Source: Holothuria scabra (lineage: Eukaryota; Echinodermata; Holothuroidea; Aspidochirotida; Holothuriidae). Taken from it: a DNA stretch of 64,000 bases. Shown here one piece after another: positions 61,688-64,000 of this stretch (position 1 is its first letter; the number at the start of each line of letters is the position of its first letter). Made by a program: the position numbers and the translations under genes. Below the pieces are notes generated by a model. The model was not told the DNA's origin. It did not search any database and worked only from the letters and a program-made list of their open reading frames with translations. The stretch spans positions 41,448,846 to 41,512,845 of the forward strand of contig CM074193.1 in NCBI GenBank assembly GCA_037179385.1. Reading direction: 5' to 3'.

Positions 61688-62807
61688 CAGTGGCGTAGCC
61701 AGGATTTTTTCATCAGTGGGAACTTGGGGGCACAGACTTTTTATAGGGGGCACAACATATAACTCAGGAATAACTAGAGACTATCAGAACTACATTTTGT
61801 TGAGTCTGACTGACAGCGAGTGACGGCTCGTGGTCTAAATACATGGAGGGGCAAATTGGTATTGGTTGGAATAAACCAACGGCGCCCAAGGCGCCGTGGG
61901 AGCGCCAAGTGCTCCCACCTTCGGCGTGGGGTCCAGGGGCGAAACCCCCGGAAGCTCCGCGATACTTACAAAATTGAGGTTAAAGAACGAAGCATTTCTC
62001 TGCCTTCACATGGCATTTGATGAGCATTTAACTGACTTCAAACTTCTCTATTATTTCATTGAATTTAGTCTTACAACTGGCTCGAGGTTCCCGTGGCTAT
62101 GACAATGCATTCATCTTTCTTTGAGATGAGCAGACATTTCAATTATACGTTGATTAAAATTTGAATTTTCTCTTATGAACTTCTTTTCAATTGATAGCAT
62201 AGCCTAAACGTTTAACCTATCATCATTCGCACTTAGTGTACCAGCTGGGTGAAACCTACGTGAAGACGATACAGACAGTATGTGTCGCCTATGTGGTCCA
62301 GATCGTTTGGTTTCCAATTTTTCTTCAAGACTCCTTTTTGAAAATGGACAAGTTTGTAAACATTTGACAGTATTCATGTTGCGTCCATGCCTCACATTGA
62401 GAGGGTTTGGGGAGCTAGATGAGACTTAACACACGAAGACCCCCGAGCACGATTGAGTGCACATGTATACCCAAGCTGCAATAAGCATTTTGACCTGACT
62501 CACCGTGATTTTGTGAGACCTCAGCATAGTTTTCTACAAAGGAAACGCACGTAGCTGATTAACGCGTTTTTAGTTACCGGTGCATGCATACAGAGGTGAG
62601 ACCAGGGAGGGCAAGTGAAAGGCTGCCCGTAGTTCGAAGAAATTGGCCACTCACCTTTCATCATTTCAGCAGATAAAATGTAAGTGTACATGCTCAAAAC
62701 CTGTTGAGCGGGGCAGATTGCAATGGGATGGGGGGCACCTGAGGGCACAACTTTGCTGTGGGGGCACGTTCCCCTCCCCCCCCCCCCCCACCGTGGCTAC
62801 ACCACTG
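61688..62807 (+). mobile_element. hAT-like non-autonomous element (v), 1.1 kb
   Basis: Left end cagtggcgtagccaggatttttt; right end ccaccgtggctacaccactg. Flanks acaatggg (61680-61687) and acaatggt (62808-62815) match at 7 of 8. A C18 tract lies inside the right end. It carries a cluster of GC-rich hairpins at 61879-61965 instead of the hairpin module seen in the other elements. Confidence 0.82.
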
Positions 62808-64000
62808 ACAATGGTTCTCCTTAAGCACTCAAAATGTCGTATAAATTATGCACCAAACCACGTATTTTCACATTAAACAATGAAAAAGCGTTCCATCGTG
62901 GGAGGAGGGAACCCTCCCGCTCCCCCCCCCGACACCCGCGTGAGGGCGCTAGGGCTCGGTCGTTTTGCCCCCTCGCATTAGTTTTAGCCCCCCCCCCCTA
63001 TAAAGAAAGGCCTAGACACGCCCTTGGCTTCAGCTAAGCTATTTTCATTGTAGCTCTGGTCCCGAAAGGGCTTTTATTCATATCAGCGGCTTCTTCCTGT
63101 TAATACGCGAGTTTACTGTCACGTAAAAGCTCCACACTAATACAGACCCAGCAACATCTTAGGTGATGCCATGGAGCTTATACTCAAAGTATTAGCTCCG
63201 TGGTGATACAGAGCATGGAACAAATAATAGGCTCATCGAGCACATCACTGAATACGATAAATGGCATGAATAAGCTGGGACCTTTCTATAAATTCTATTA
63301 CGTGATTGTAAGCCGTAATTGGTAATCCCTTATCATAGAATTTCTGACGAGTCAAGTATAACCACCCATCAGTTTCAACATCCATTAGTGGTGGACTGTG
63401 GAGCAAAGTATTGGCCCTACAATTAGTTTTATAGTTGCTTGAAGAGTGTTTGGATAATCAAAAGGATATTTCAGGAGTTAAAGCTGTCCTCAGACACAAC
63501 ATATCTTTTAACATGGCAAAACTTAGGGATTTTAGTAAGGTAAGGAATAAAAATTTAGTATTTAGTGTAGTAATGTAATCTCATCTAACTCTGCTAGTAC
63601 GTACCACTAACCCTATTTTCTATGCGTACGAAAATCTAACCCCATAACTGGTTACGTAACTGGGTACGTAAACCCAGTTAGAGCCAAGATTTTAAATTGA
63701 CAAATGCAGCTCTTTGTCGACTTTACATCTGGAAGGTTCATGTACCTGTTCGATTGTATGTATTTTAAACTTACACTAAAGAAATGGATGCAAAGAAATC
63801 ATTTTTCAAATTGAGGGAAATTCTTTACTCCCCGAAAAGAATTGAGCATGAATGGGACATGGCTGGAGTTTATGAAAAACAAAATTGAAAATATGAGAAC
63901 TGTCCAAAACATTAGGGAAAAGATCCTGGTATTTTTCTGCAAAGGAACGTTACCGTAAGGTGGGTTCGAAATTGGAAAATTACCTTGATGTAGATTGGGA
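62808..64000. other. No gene recognised
   Basis: Starts with C-rich tracts (about 62920-63000) that resemble decayed hAT-like ends. The rest is AT-rich. A short ATG...AAG|GTAAGG at 63513-63540 could mark a tiny exon but has no other support. Confidence 0.4.

Noticed and set aside
63513..63540. Tiny first exon ATG...AAG|GTAAGG
   Set aside because: Nine codons before a donor is easily met by chance and nothing around it supports a gene.

Overview
This window is eukaryotic and animal-like. It holds introns with GT/AG boundaries, a seven-transmembrane receptor exon, a complete multi-exon fatty-acid transporter gene, tRNA-derived SINEs, LINEs and many non-autonomous DNA transposons in an AT-rich background. 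A marine invertebrate is likely and an echinoderm or other invertebrate deuterostome is my best guess, but the sequence alone does not fix the phylum.

Layout. (1) 1-8.4 kb: one minus-strand exon of a rhodopsin-class GPCR (968-1692; its downstream exons are not seen), SINE copies at 689-780 and 3028-3312, a LINE 3' end with a stem-loop near 3.75 kb, and a dispersed repeat pair at 3.9 and 6.9 kb. (2) 8.4-32.4 kb: a retrotransposon nest. One fragment of an R2/R4-type LINE (restriction-like endonuclease) and four L1/Tx1-type LINEs (APE endonuclease plus ORF1) are each bounded by (ATT)n microsatellite. I label the four A (10.2-15.5 kb, +), B (16.4-18.9 kb, mostly -), C (19.1-24.9 kb, mostly -) and D (25.1-31.2 kb, +). 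C keeps both ORFs open; A and D carry frameshifts; B is truncated in the reverse transcriptase. B and C look like 5'-inverted (twin-primed) copies. All three readable ORF1 proteins start with an AT-hook-like motif, which could relate to the AT-rich target. (3) 33.1-48.6 kb: a complete SLC27A (FATP/very-long-chain acyl-CoA synthetase) gene. Its eight coding exons join in frame to 634 codons plus a stop; the introns hold SINEs, MITEs, a minisatellite and an hAT-like element ending 34 bp before exon 5. (4) 49.5-64 kb: mostly mobile DNA. There are several hAT-like non-autonomous elements with CAGTGGCGTAGC ends and 8-bp target duplications, a TA-flanked palindromic MITE, another SINE, and one possible first exon (57214-57301, -).

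The most interesting structure is the 24-kb series of LINE insertions, all lying inside (ATT)n arrays. It suggests target-specific retrotransposition into microsatellite by two unrelated endonuclease types. The second is a family of G-tract-bearing hAT-like elements that share a repeated hairpin module.
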